A model generated the notes under the pieces. It saw only the letters and a list, made by a program, of their open reading frames with translations. It was not told the DNA's origin and made no database searches. This document shows, one piece after another, positions 1 to 7,274 of a stretch of DNA of 64,000 bases (its first letter is position 1; each line of letters opens with the position of its first letter). Origin of the DNA: Pseudomonas sp. Seg1 (lineage in GTDB: Bacteria > Pseudomonadota > Gammaproteobacteria > Pseudomonadales > Pseudomonadaceae); contig NZ_AP021903.1 in assembly GCF_018326005.1 (NCBI RefSeq), positions 801,001 to 865,000 on the forward strand. Direction: 5' to 3'. The position numbers were made by a program, and so were the translations under genes.

Positions 1-1
1 A

Positions 2-1027
2 CGCATTTTTAGTGGCCGTTCGGTGCCGCAGATCATCGAGCAAGTGCTCAGGGAGCATGGGATTGTCGGCGCTCAGCGACGCTTCGAGCTGCACGGCGAC
101 TACCCGGCCCGCACGTTCTGCACGCAATACCGTGAATCGGATCTGCAACTGCTGCAGCGTCTGTGTGCGCAGGCGCGGATTCACTATTTCTTCGAGCACG
201 GGCGCGACCGGCATTGCCTGGTGTTCGGCGACGATCAGGCGCAGTTGCCATTGGCAGGCGCTGCGCTGTATCAGGACGTAGATGACGGCCATCGCGTCGC
301 CCCCACCGTGCATCACTGGCAATTTGAAGAAATTTTGCAGGCGGATTCGCGGCAGGCGCAACGAGCCGAAGGGCGCAGCGATCTGACCACGTTGCGCAGC
401 GGTCACTGGCTGCGATTGGTCGGCCATCCTTTCGCCGAGTGCAATCGTCAGTGGTTGTTGACCCGTATTGAACATTGCGCTGATCCGTCCCTCGATCTGC
501 CTTATGCCAACCGGCTGTTTGCCGCTGCGCAGCTGTCGCCGGCGGCGGTTGCGGCAGCGTCACGGCTGCGCATGCATAGCCTGCAACGGGCCTGGGTGGT
601 GACGGTCGACGAACCGCAGCCCGACCGTTTGCGGCCGGTGGCGGTGCAATTCGACTGGCTCTATCAGGGCGAGGGTGCGGCGCCAAGTCACTGTTGGCTG
701 CCGCTCGCGCCGTCCTTGGCCGAGGCGCCGTTGGCGGCACTGGGTGATGGGGTCGAGGTGGTGGTGAGCTTCTTTGAAGGTGACCCGGATCAGCCGATGA
801 TCAGCGGCGTCTTGCAACCGCCGATGGCCGTCGCGCAGATCACCGATGATCCTCCGTTGCCGCTGCCGGACAAATTGGTGAGTGAAGGGTTGCAGCAGTT
901 GCTGGCGTCTGGCGAACCGTTGTTGCTGTTGTGCCTGATCCCGGGCGGCGGCAGTTTCAGCCACTGCGCAGAGGCCGTGTGCAGTTGTCGGTTGATGGCT
1001 TCGCTTGAACAGAGCGGCGCAACATGA
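2..1027 (+). CDS. VgrG/Pvc8-family T6SS spike protein, 5' end outside the window
   Basis: C-terminal ~341 residues of a VgrG-like protein, the trimeric spike of type VI secretion. The frame is open to the left edge, so the true start is outside; the GTG at 23 is internal. The first ~180 residues are the gp27-like base domain (YRESDLQLLQRLCAQ, HYFFEHG). Residues ~200-280 are the gp5-like OB fold, recognisable by CWLPLAPS and FEGDPDQPMISGVLQ. After the OB fold only ~50 residues remain, ending in a Cys-containing tail, so the beta-helical needle of normal VgrGs is absent. The stop overlaps the start of the DUF4123 gene by ATGA, indicating translational coupling. Family assignment is firm; whether it still forms a working spike is unknown. 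Confidence 0.85.
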   Translation, partial: RIFSGRSVPQIIEQVLREHGIVGAQRRFELHGDYPARTFCTQYRESDLQLLQRLCAQARIHYFFEHGRDRHCLVFGDDQAQLPLAGAALYQDVDDGHRVAPTVHHWQFEEILQADSRQAQRAEGRSDLTTLRSGHWLRLVGHPFAECNRQWLLTRIEHCADPSLDLPYANRLFAAAQLSPAAVAAASRLRMHSLQRAWVVTVDEPQPDRLRPVAVQFDWLYQGEGAAPSHCWLPLAPSLAEAPLAALGDGVEVVVSFFEGDPDQPMISGVLQPPMAVAQITDDPPLPLPDKLVSEGLQQLLASGEPLLLLCLIPGGGSFSHCAEAVCSCRLMASLEQSGAT

Positions 1028-1818
1028 GCGGCGCGGCGCTTGAGCCTAAGGCGCAATGGCTGCTGCTCGACAGCCCGGATGCTGCGCGGGCGCTGACGGT
1101 GTTACGCCAGGCGTTTCCCGGAATACGGCGCTTCTGGCTGTTCGAGGGGACCGAATTCGAGCCGGTCAGCGAACATGGCCCGGTATTGGTCGACCTGTGC
1201 GACAGCTCCGCGTTGTCAGCCTTGTGTCACAGCGATCCGGACACCTGGCGTGGGCTGTTGCTCAGCAGCAACGCGCCTGCGCAGGTGTTGCTGAGTCACT
1301 TGCAGCGCATGCTCACGGTCTCGTTCGGATTGAATCATCGGGCCTTGCTCAGCTACTACAACCGCCAGACCGCGAGCTATTTTTTCGACGCCTGCGATGC
1401 CGGCGAATTGAGCCGCTGGCTCGGGCCGATCCGCCAGTTGCGCTGGTTCGGCGGCACCTGGGCCGACCGTGCAATCGGCAGTCAGGGCTGGCAGCAGTTG
1501 CGCAATCCCGGACTGGTGGTCGAACCCCTGAACATCGAAGAAAGCCTCACCCGGCGTCAACGCGAACATCTGCAAACGTGCCTGCTGGAACAGCACATCT
1601 GGCGGTGGTGCCAATCGCTGGGAACCGACTACATAACGATGGCCTCCCATGTTCAACAGGGGCTGGCGCTGGGCTTCAGCGACCGCACCGTGCTCGATGG
1701 CTGGTTGTGGCTACGCTTGCTGCATCCGCGTGCCGTATTGGTGCCGCCACCCGAGGGCTTGACCCAGCAGGAGCGGCTTGAGCATGTGCGGCGCCAATGG
1801 CGCGATGGTCCGGTTTGA
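1024..1818 (+). CDS. DUF4123 T6SS effector adaptor (Tap/TEC family)
   Basis: 264-aa cytoplasmic protein of the DUF4123 family, which loads effectors onto VgrG. Family hallmarks are the N-terminal WLLLDSPDAARAL strand-helix, the central WRGLLLSSNAPAQVLLSHLQRML block and a Tyr/Phe-rich RALLSYYNRQTASYFFDACD segment. It starts inside the stop of the vgrG-like gene (ATGA). In typical loci the next gene is the effector; here it is a lipoprotein esterase with its own export signal, so the cargo is not obvious. The C-terminal ~90 residues are variable in this family and probably bind the specific cargo (inference). Confidence 0.9.
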   Translation: MSGAALEPKAQWLLLDSPDAARALTVLRQAFPGIRRFWLFEGTEFEPVSEHGPVLVDLCDSSALSALCHSDPDTWRGLLLSSNAPAQVLLSHLQRMLTVSFGLNHRALLSYYNRQTASYFFDACDAGELSRWLGPIRQLRWFGGTWADRAIGSQGWQQLRNPGLVVEPLNIEESLTRRQREHLQTCLLEQHIWRWCQSLGTDYITMASHVQQGLALGFSDRTVLDGWLWLRLLHPRAVLVPPPEGLTQQERLEHVRRQWRDGPV

Positions 1819-1835
1819 CATGAGGTTTGGCGCCT

Positions 1836-2711
1836 ATGAGAGCTTTTTTTCGGCAAAGGTTTAGCGCGTTGATCGGCGCTGTTGTGCTATTGGCGCTGAG
1901 CGCCTGTTCGCCGGTGAAACTGCTCAATGCCTTGACCCCGGACAGCACGTTCGAGAAAACCGCCGGCATTGCTTATGGCGACGATCCTCGGCAGAAACTC
2001 GATGTGTACGTGCCACGTCGGGCGCTGGCGGATGCGCCGGTGGTGGTGTTTTTCTACGGTGGCAGCTGGAACAGCGGTGCGCGCGAAGACTACGGCTTTG
2101 TCGGCGAGGCGCTGGCGTCTCGCGGCATCGTCGCGGTCGTGGCGGATTATCGGTTGTTTCCGCAGGTGCGTTATCCCCTGTTTCTTGAGGATGGCGCGCG
2201 AGCGGTGGCCTGGACCCGGGCGCACATTGGCGAGTTTTCCGGCAATCCGCAGCGCTTGTATCTGATGGGGCACAGTTCGGGTGGCTACAACGCGGCGATG
2301 CTGGCGCTCGATGGCAGCTTGCTCGGTGCGGTGGGCATGTCACCGAAGGATCTCAGCGGCTGGATCGGCCTGGCCGGGCCCTACGATTTTCTGCCAATCA
2401 AGAATCCCGAGGTGCGTCCGGTGTTTTTCTGGCCGGACTCACCGCCGCAATCGCAGCCAATCAATCATGTCAGTCGCGGCGCACCACCCGCCCTGCTGAT
2501 CGCGGCGAGCAAGGATGACCTGGTCAACCCGACACGCAACACCGGCGGTCTGGCGCGCAAACTGCGCGAAGCCGGGGTGCCGGTGCAGGATCTGTACTAT
2601 TCTCGGCCCAGTCACATCACCTTGGTCGCGACGCTGTCGCGACCGTTGCGGCGACTGGCACCGGTGCTCGATCAAGTGGTCGGGTTCATCGAACACACGC
2701 CGACTCAGTGA
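1836..2711 (+). CDS. Alpha/beta-hydrolase (carboxylesterase-like) lipoprotein
   Basis: 291-aa predicted lipoprotein esterase. Residues 1-24 are a lipoprotein signal with lipobox LSAC. The alpha/beta-hydrolase fold follows, with the oxyanion motif FFYGGSW (~70), nucleophile elbow GHSSGG (~145), a probable acid in KDDLVNP and a catalytic His in SRPSHITL near the C-terminus. The ATG at 1836 is preferred over an in-frame TTG at 1827 because TGAGG lies 10 nt upstream and the signal peptide then starts properly. It lies 17 bp after the DUF4123 gene on the same strand. Its 3' end overlaps the convergent MATE gene by 7 bp. Substrate unknown. Confidence 0.85.
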   Translation: MRAFFRQRFSALIGAVVLLALSACSPVKLLNALTPDSTFEKTAGIAYGDDPRQKLDVYVPRRALADAPVVVFFYGGSWNSGAREDYGFVGEALASRGIVAVVADYRLFPQVRYPLFLEDGARAVAWTRAHIGEFSGNPQRLYLMGHSSGGYNAAMLALDGSLLGAVGMSPKDLSGWIGLAGPYDFLPIKNPEVRPVFFWPDSPPQSQPINHVSRGAPPALLIAASKDDLVNPTRNTGGLARKLREAGVPVQDLYYSRPSHITLVATLSRPLRRLAPVLDQVVGFIEHTPTQ

Positions 2712-4054
2712 GCGACGCCGTTGAACCAGCCGTCGTTGCGCTTGAGCCACCAGGCTTGCGCACCGAGGGTCAGGCTGCGCAGCACCATGAACAGCAGAAA
2801 CGTTATCCACAGACCATGATTGCCCAGACCTTGTAGCAGCCATGCGAACGGCACGAGAAAAACCACGGTCATGAGCATGCCGTTGCGCATTTCCCGGGCA
2901 CGGGTGGCGCCGATGAACAAGCCATCGAGTAAATAGCTCCAGACCGCAATCAATGGCAGCACGGCGAGGTACGGCAGATAAATGAACGCGGTGTCGCGCA
3001 CGCTTTGGATATCGGTCTGCATTTCGATGAACAAGTGCCCGGCCAGCAGGAACAACAGGGCAAAACCGAGGCTGGCGATCAGCGACCAGCCTCCGGCAAC
3101 CACTAGCGAGCGACGCAAGGCGAGGCGATCACGAGCGCCGATGGCGTGGCCGCACAATGCCTCGACCGCGTGGGCCAGACCGTCCAGCGCATGGGCCGTC
3201 AACAGCAAACCGTTGAGCAACAGGGCGTTGGCGGCGACTGTTGCGTCGCCGAGTCGCGCGCCTTGCACCGTGATCAGGAAAAATACCGATTGCAGCGCCA
3301 GGCTGCGAATGAAAATGTCGCGATTGACCGCCAGCAGTGGACGCCAGCTCTGCCACAGCTTGAGTGCGGCCCAGACGATGTGCCCGGGATAGGCGCGCAG
3401 CGCCTTGCGCGTCAGCAACAGGCCGAGCAGGGCACCGCACCACTCGGCAATCACCGAGGCCCGGGCCGAACCGACCACGCCCCAGTCCAGCCCGATGACG
3501 AACCACAGATTGAGGGCGATGTTGATCAGATTTGTGGTCAGCAGAATCGCCAGCGGCGCCCGGGCGTTCTGGGTGCCGAGGAACCAGCCGACCAGTGCAT
3601 AACTGGCCAGCGCTGCCGGCAGGCCAAACAGCCGGGTGTGGAAGAAGTCGCGAGTGAGTTGATCAAGCTCCGCCGACGGCTGCATGAAGTGCAGCGCGAC
3701 ACCGCTCAGTGGTACGCCCAGGATGCCTAGGACCAGTGCCAGCCCCATCGCCAGCAACAACCCCTGCAAGAGGATCTGCCGCAACGCTGCACCGTCGCTG
3801 CGCCCGGCGGCCTGAGCCGCGAAGCCGGTAGTGCCCATGCGCAGAAAACCCATGGCCCAGGCGAGAAAGGTGTACAGGCTGGCGCCAACTGCCACCGCGC
3901 CGAGTTGATGGGCGTGCGGCAAATGGCCGATGACGGTGCTGTCGACCAGCGCCACCAGCGGCACGGAAATATTGGAGAGGATCATCGGCGCGGCAAGCGC
4001 CCAGACCTTGCGATGGGTCGGGCGGTCGCGCCAGTCGGCAATCAGGTTGGACAT
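2705..4054 (-). CDS. MATE-family multidrug efflux transporter (DinF-like)
   Basis: 449-aa integral inner-membrane exporter with about 12 hydrophobic segments in two related halves, as in the MATE family, which moves drugs or oxidised metabolites out using Na+ or H+ gradients. The N-terminus (HRKVWALAAPMILSNISVPLVALVDSTVIGHL) and the later LGTQNARAPL loop are typical of the DinF subgroup. The gene is monocistronic, converges on the esterase gene, and has a REP pair upstream. Substrate cannot be read from the sequence. Confidence 0.92.
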   Translation of the reverse strand: MSNLIADWRDRPTHRKVWALAAPMILSNISVPLVALVDSTVIGHLPHAHQLGAVAVGASLYTFLAWAMGFLRMGTTGFAAQAAGRSDGAALRQILLQGLLLAMGLALVLGILGVPLSGVALHFMQPSAELDQLTRDFFHTRLFGLPAALASYALVGWFLGTQNARAPLAILLTTNLINIALNLWFVIGLDWGVVGSARASVIAEWCGALLGLLLTRKALRAYPGHIVWAALKLWQSWRPLLAVNRDIFIRSLALQSVFFLITVQGARLGDATVAANALLLNGLLLTAHALDGLAHAVEALCGHAIGARDRLALRRSLVVAGGWSLIASLGFALLFLLAGHLFIEMQTDIQSVRDTAFIYLPYLAVLPLIAVWSYLLDGLFIGATRAREMRNGMLMTVVFLVPFAWLLQGLGNHGLWITFLLFMVLRSLTLGAQAWWLKRNDGWFNGVAH

Positions 4055-4100
4055 GCGGGCTCCTTGGGGGAGCGGGATTGTAGCGATTCATGCGATCCAA

Positions 4101-4190
4101 TGTGGGAGCGAGCCTGCTCGCGAAGGCGATGTGTACGTCGGCGTAGATCTCGGGGGTGCCGGCCATTCGCGAGCAGGCTCGCTCCCACAG
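4101..4190. repeat. REP inverted pair (GAGCCTGCTCGCGA type)
   Basis: Left arm at 4101 reads tgtgggagcgagcctgctcg; the right arm, ending at 4190, is its reverse complement, separated by ~35 bp. Typical P. fluorescens REP doublet, between the MATE gene and a small membrane protein gene. Confidence 0.9.
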
Positions 4191-4203
4191 GGGGGCGGTG
4201 GTG

Positions 4204-4497
4204 TTAATGAATAATCCAGCTCAGCAACCACAACCCCAGCAGCAACCAGATAATCCCGGCAATGATCGACGCATTCATGAACGCGCGAATCGCCGACCAC
4301 AGCAGCATCAACCCGACGATCAGCGCGATGATGCTGATGATCGACGTGTCCATCCCCAGCGTCTTGGCCAGCCCGTCGACAAAGTTGCCACCGGCATTGC
4401 TCAGAATGTTGAACAGGCCACTGAGGCCATCAACGATAAAGCGGATGACCGAGCCGAGCGCCTGGCCGAGCCATTCGAAAAAGCTTTCTACCTGCAT
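4204..4497 (-). CDS. Small conserved membrane protein
   Basis: 97-aa hydrophobic protein starting MQVESFFEWLGQALGS. The start at 4497 is preferred to longer in-frame options because AGGA lies ~8 nt upstream and the upstream frame runs into a REP element. It has an amphipathic N-terminal half and two closely spaced membrane segments (~55-72 and ~77-95). It is a standalone gene bracketed by two REP pairs. I recognise it only as a conserved Pseudomonas hypothetical; function unknown. Confidence 0.75.
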   Translation of the reverse strand: MQVESFFEWLGQALGSVIRFIVDGLSGLFNILSNAGGNFVDGLAKTLGMDTSIISIIALIVGLMLLWSAIRAFMNASIIAGIIWLLLGLWLLSWIIH

Positions 4498-4582
4498 GTG
4501 TGCATCCTGATGAAAGAGCTGAGCCTTGGGCCACAACGCAGGTGGCCGAGTTCCCTGCATGATAGTGGGTTTACTCAATCTC

Positions 4583-4671
4583 TGTGGGAGCGAGCCTGCT
4601 CGCGAAGGCGTTGTGTCAGTGACATCAATGGTTGATGACACAGCGCATTCGCGAGCAGGCTCGCTCCCACA
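4583..4671. repeat. REP inverted pair (GAGCCTGCTCGCGA type)
   Basis: Same arms as the pair at 4101, facing each other around a spacer that itself contains tgtcatcaacc-like dyads. Lies between the small membrane protein and the mazG-like gene. Confidence 0.9.
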
Positions 4672-4739
4672 TTAGATCACCTGCGCTGCTTGCCTTTGGT
4701 GGACATCCCCCCGAAGCTATACGCCTTCAGGAGAGCCCG

Positions 4740-5042
4740 ATGAACCTTGTTGAACTGACCGAACGCCTGCACGCCATTCGCGACCGCAATGACTGGCGGC
4801 AATTTCACAGCCCGAAAAACCTCGCCATGGCCGCCAGCGTCGAAATGTCTGAGCTGGTGGAGATCTTCCAATGGCTGACGGAAGACCAGTCGCGCCAGTT
4901 GCCGGCGGACAAACTCGCCCACGCCGGGCAGGAAGTCGGCGACATCGTCCTGTATCTGTTGCTGCTGTGCAGCGAGTTGGGGCTGGACATGAATGAAGTG
5001 GTGCGCAGCAAGCTCGCTGACAGCGAACGGCGGTTCAGCTGA
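4740..5042 (+). CDS. MazG-like nucleotide pyrophosphohydrolase
   Basis: 100-aa all-alpha NTP pyrophosphohydrolase of the MazG/dCTPase type, a house-cleaning enzyme hydrolysing (d)NTPs to NMP and PPi. Metal-binding signatures are visible as EMSELVEIFQW (ExxE, ~33-43) and EVGDIVLYLLLL (ExxD, ~63-74). The start is fixed by AGGAGA at 4729-4734, 6 nt upstream. The stop overlaps the cmoM start by one base (TGATG), so the two are translationally coupled. Single-domain length is normal for this subfamily; exact substrate not deducible. Confidence 0.9.
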   Translation: MNLVELTERLHAIRDRNDWRQFHSPKNLAMAASVEMSELVEIFQWLTEDQSRQLPADKLAHAGQEVGDIVLYLLLLCSELGLDMNEVVRSKLADSERRFS

Positions 5043-5791
5043 TGAGCGACCGGCATTTCGATCAGTTGGCGACCCGCTTCGCCGAAAAAATCTACGGCGG
5101 CGCCAAAGGCGCGATTCGCCTCGCGGTGTTGCAGGCTGACCTCGCCGAAGCGCTGCCGGATCGTCCGTTGCGTGTTCTCGACATCGGCGGTGGTCTGGGC
5201 CACATGTCGCTGTGGCTGGCCGAACGCGGGCATGACGTGACCTTTACCGAGCCGGCCGAGCCGATGCTCGAAGGCGCCCGCCAGCGCTTCGCCGAGGCGG
5301 GGCAGACCGCGACGTTCATTCAGGCGCCGTGGCAGGAACTCCTCGGGCAGCTCACCGAACCGTATGACCTGGTGATCTGCCATGCGGTGCTGGAATGGCT
5401 GGCCGAACCCCACGCGATCCTGCCGGTGTTGCACCAACTGACCAAGCCCGGTGGCTGGTTGTCGCTGGCGTTCTACAACCGCGATGCGCTGATTTATCGA
5501 AATCTGCTCAAGGGCCATTTCAAGAAGATGCGCAAGAACGACATGGCCGGCGAAAAGCAGAGCCTGACTCCGCAGCAACCTCTCGATCCGAGGGAACTGG
5601 CAACGCAACTCGACGGCCTGTGGCAGGTCGAAAGCCAGAGCGGGATACGGGTTTTCCACGACTACATGCCGGTGGAATTCCAGGCCCGCGCCGAACTCGT
5701 GGATTTGCTCGAGATGGAGCTCGCTCACCGTCGTCACCCAGGCTTCGCCGGGCTTGGGCGTTACTTGCACTGGATCTGCCGGCCGATCTGA
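5042..5791 (+). CDS. cmoM: tRNA 5-carboxymethoxyuridine methyltransferase CmoM
   Basis: 249-aa class I SAM methyltransferase that methylates 5-carboxymethoxyuridine (cmo5U) at the wobble position of certain tRNAs to mcmo5U. It matches E. coli CmoM along its length: N-terminal DRHFDQLATRFAEKIYG, SAM motif VLDIGGGLGHMS (~43-54), ICHAVLEWLAEP (~112-123), LSLAFYNRDAL (~140) and the C-terminal RVFHDYMP and LGRYLHWICRP blocks. Translated from within the mazG-like stop codon. The P. fluorescens copy is fused to no other domain. Confidence 0.93.
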   Translation: MSDRHFDQLATRFAEKIYGGAKGAIRLAVLQADLAEALPDRPLRVLDIGGGLGHMSLWLAERGHDVTFTEPAEPMLEGARQRFAEAGQTATFIQAPWQELLGQLTEPYDLVICHAVLEWLAEPHAILPVLHQLTKPGGWLSLAFYNRDALIYRNLLKGHFKKMRKNDMAGEKQSLTPQQPLDPRELATQLDGLWQVESQSGIRVFHDYMPVEFQARAELVDLLEMELAHRRHPGFAGLGRYLHWICRPI

Positions 5792-5803
5792 TCGGAGCGC
5801 GAA

Positions 5804-6412
5804 ATGAAAGCACAAGCGGGGTTATTGCTGATCTGTCTGGGGTTGGCCGCGTGCCAGGGCAGCAACCCCTACGTCGCGCAGTCGCGGCCCCTGCCGCCAG
5901 CGCCACCGCAAGCGTCCAACACCTTTGATCGCAGCGCTTACCCGGCGCCACCGCGCGATTATGGGCGTTACCGCAGTTGGGCCTGGCTCAACGGGCAGTT
6001 GCCGCCGGGCACGGCCTGGGCGGATTCGGCGCAAGTGGCCGAAGCGGTGAGCAATGCGCTGGATCAACGCGGCTTGCGTCCTCTGCACGACAATCGCCCG
6101 GCAGACCTGTTCGTCACAGCCAACCTGCGTCTGGAAACCCGCTTGCGTCAGGTCCAGGACGATTACGGCTACGGCGGGTACGGCGGCTATGATCGTTACG
6201 GTCGCGGTTACGGCATGTACAACAGCGTGCCGATCGTGCGCACATATCAGGAGCAGGTTGTGGTGGTGCGGGTCGATCTGTTCGACGCCGGCACCGGGCA
6301 ACCGGTGTGGAGCGCCAGTGCCGAAACCGCGAACAAGGGCAGCCAGATCGATCGCACCGATGCAATTCGCGAGGCTGTCGAAAAGGCCATGTCGGCGTAT
6401 CCTCCCAGTTAG
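5804..6412 (+). CDS. DUF4136 lipoprotein (first of a tandem pair)
   Basis: 202-aa lipoprotein with signal [17 protein letters not shown] (lipobox LAAC). The DUF4136 domain follows the pattern [17 protein letters not shown] ... ALDQRGLRP ... ADLFVTANL, and residues ~115-140 are a Gly/Tyr-rich insert ([17 protein letters not shown]). It ends [17 protein letters not shown] precedes the ATG. It is 12 bp after cmoM and 54 bp before a paralogue sharing the same core and the ...YPP C-terminus. Role unknown; outer-membrane location inferred. Confidence 0.88.
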   Translation: MKAQAGLLLICLGLAACQGSNPYVAQSRPLPPAPPQASNTFDRSAYPAPPRDYGRYRSWAWLNGQLPPGTAWADSAQVAEAVSNALDQRGLRPLHDNRPADLFVTANLRLETRLRQVQDDYGYGGYGGYDRYGRGYGMYNSVPIVRTYQEQVVVVRVDLFDAGTGQPVWSASAETANKGSQIDRTDAIREAVEKAMSAYPPS

Positions 6413-6432
6413 CTTCCGGCAGTCGGGAAGCT
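6411..6432 (+). other. Short hairpin between the DUF4136 genes
   Basis: agcttcc / ggaagct form a 7-bp stem with an 8-nt loop immediately after the first DUF4136 stop. There is no T-tract, so it is more likely an mRNA-processing or stability element than a full terminator. Confidence 0.4.
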
Positions 6433-6466
6433 CCTGCAGGTTCATGTCTTCAAGTGGAGAACAACC

Positions 6467-7024
6467 ATGTTCCGCCGTCTCGCTTTACTGGCCATGGCCG
6501 CGCTGCTCAGTGCCTGCGCCGCCAACCAGGTCAACCATGACTTTGATGCCAGCCGCGACTTTGCCGCCTATCGCAGCTGGAGCTGGAAAGACCCCGCTCT
6601 GCAATATCGCCCCGACGATCCACGGATCAAGAGCGACCTGACCGAACAGCGCATCCGCCAGGCCGTCAGCGATCAACTCGATCAGCGTGGCTTGCGCCCT
6701 GCCGCCGCGGGCGGCAAAGGTGATTTGAGCGTGCAGACCTACCTGATCGTCGAGGATCGTCAGCAGCAAGTGACGACCAACTACGGCGGCGGTTGGGGTG
6801 GCCCGTGGAACGGCTACTGGGGCGCGCCGATGTACAACGAAACGCGCAACATCACCTACAAGGTCGCGACAATCCAGATCGACCTGCTCGACGGCAAGGA
6901 CGGCAAACTGGTGTGGCGCGGCAGCGATGAGCAGATGCTGGCCAGCAAGCCGAATCCGGAGGATCGCAGCAATGCCATTCGCGAGACAGTCGCCCGCATC
7001 CTCTCCAACTACCCACCGCGTTAA
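6467..7024 (+). CDS. DUF4136 lipoprotein (second of a tandem pair)
   Basis: 185-aa paralogue of the preceding gene: signal MFRRLALLAMAALLSAC (lipobox LSAC), then [28 protein letters not shown], a Gly/Trp-rich loop (YGGGWGGPWNGYWG, ~105-118) and a VWRGS-containing C-terminal strand ending SNYPPR. TGGAGA lies 7 nt before the ATG. The pair probably arose by duplication. Function unknown; a soluble periplasmic or outer-membrane anchored domain is inferred from the lipobox. Confidence 0.88.
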   Translation: MFRRLALLAMAALLSACAANQVNHDFDASRDFAAYRSWSWKDPALQYRPDDPRIKSDLTEQRIRQAVSDQLDQRGLRPAAAGGKGDLSVQTYLIVEDRQQQVTTNYGGGWGGPWNGYWGAPMYNETRNITYKVATIQIDLLDGKDGKLVWRGSDEQMLASKPNPEDRSNAIRETVARILSNYPPR

Positions 7025-7049
7025 CTGCCCTTAACATCAACTCGAACCC

Positions 7050-7139
7050 TGTGGGAGCGGGCTTGCCCGCGATGACGGCGGCACATCCAGCACTGATGTG
7101 TCTGACCCACCGTTATCGCGGGCAAGCCCGCTCCCACAG
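7050..7139. repeat. REP inverted pair (GGGCTTGCCCGC type)
   Basis: tgtgggagcgggcttgcccg at 7050 and its complement ending at 7139. It separates the DUF4136 pair from the tad locus. Confidence 0.9.
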
Positions 7140-7274
7140 GTTCTTTGGTTGCCCAAAGTCAGCATTCCATTGCCAAGGGACTGGCTTGTTGCCAGCAGTC
7201 TTATCCAGCGCCGTCTACACTCAAATCCACCAATGGAGGTAGCGCTCGGCAGTGCGCCGGCAAAGGAGTGCGCG

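Noticed and set aside
6411..6432. Intrinsic terminator between the two DUF4136 genes
   Set aside because: The stem is only 7 bp and lacks a T-run; kept only as a hairpin.
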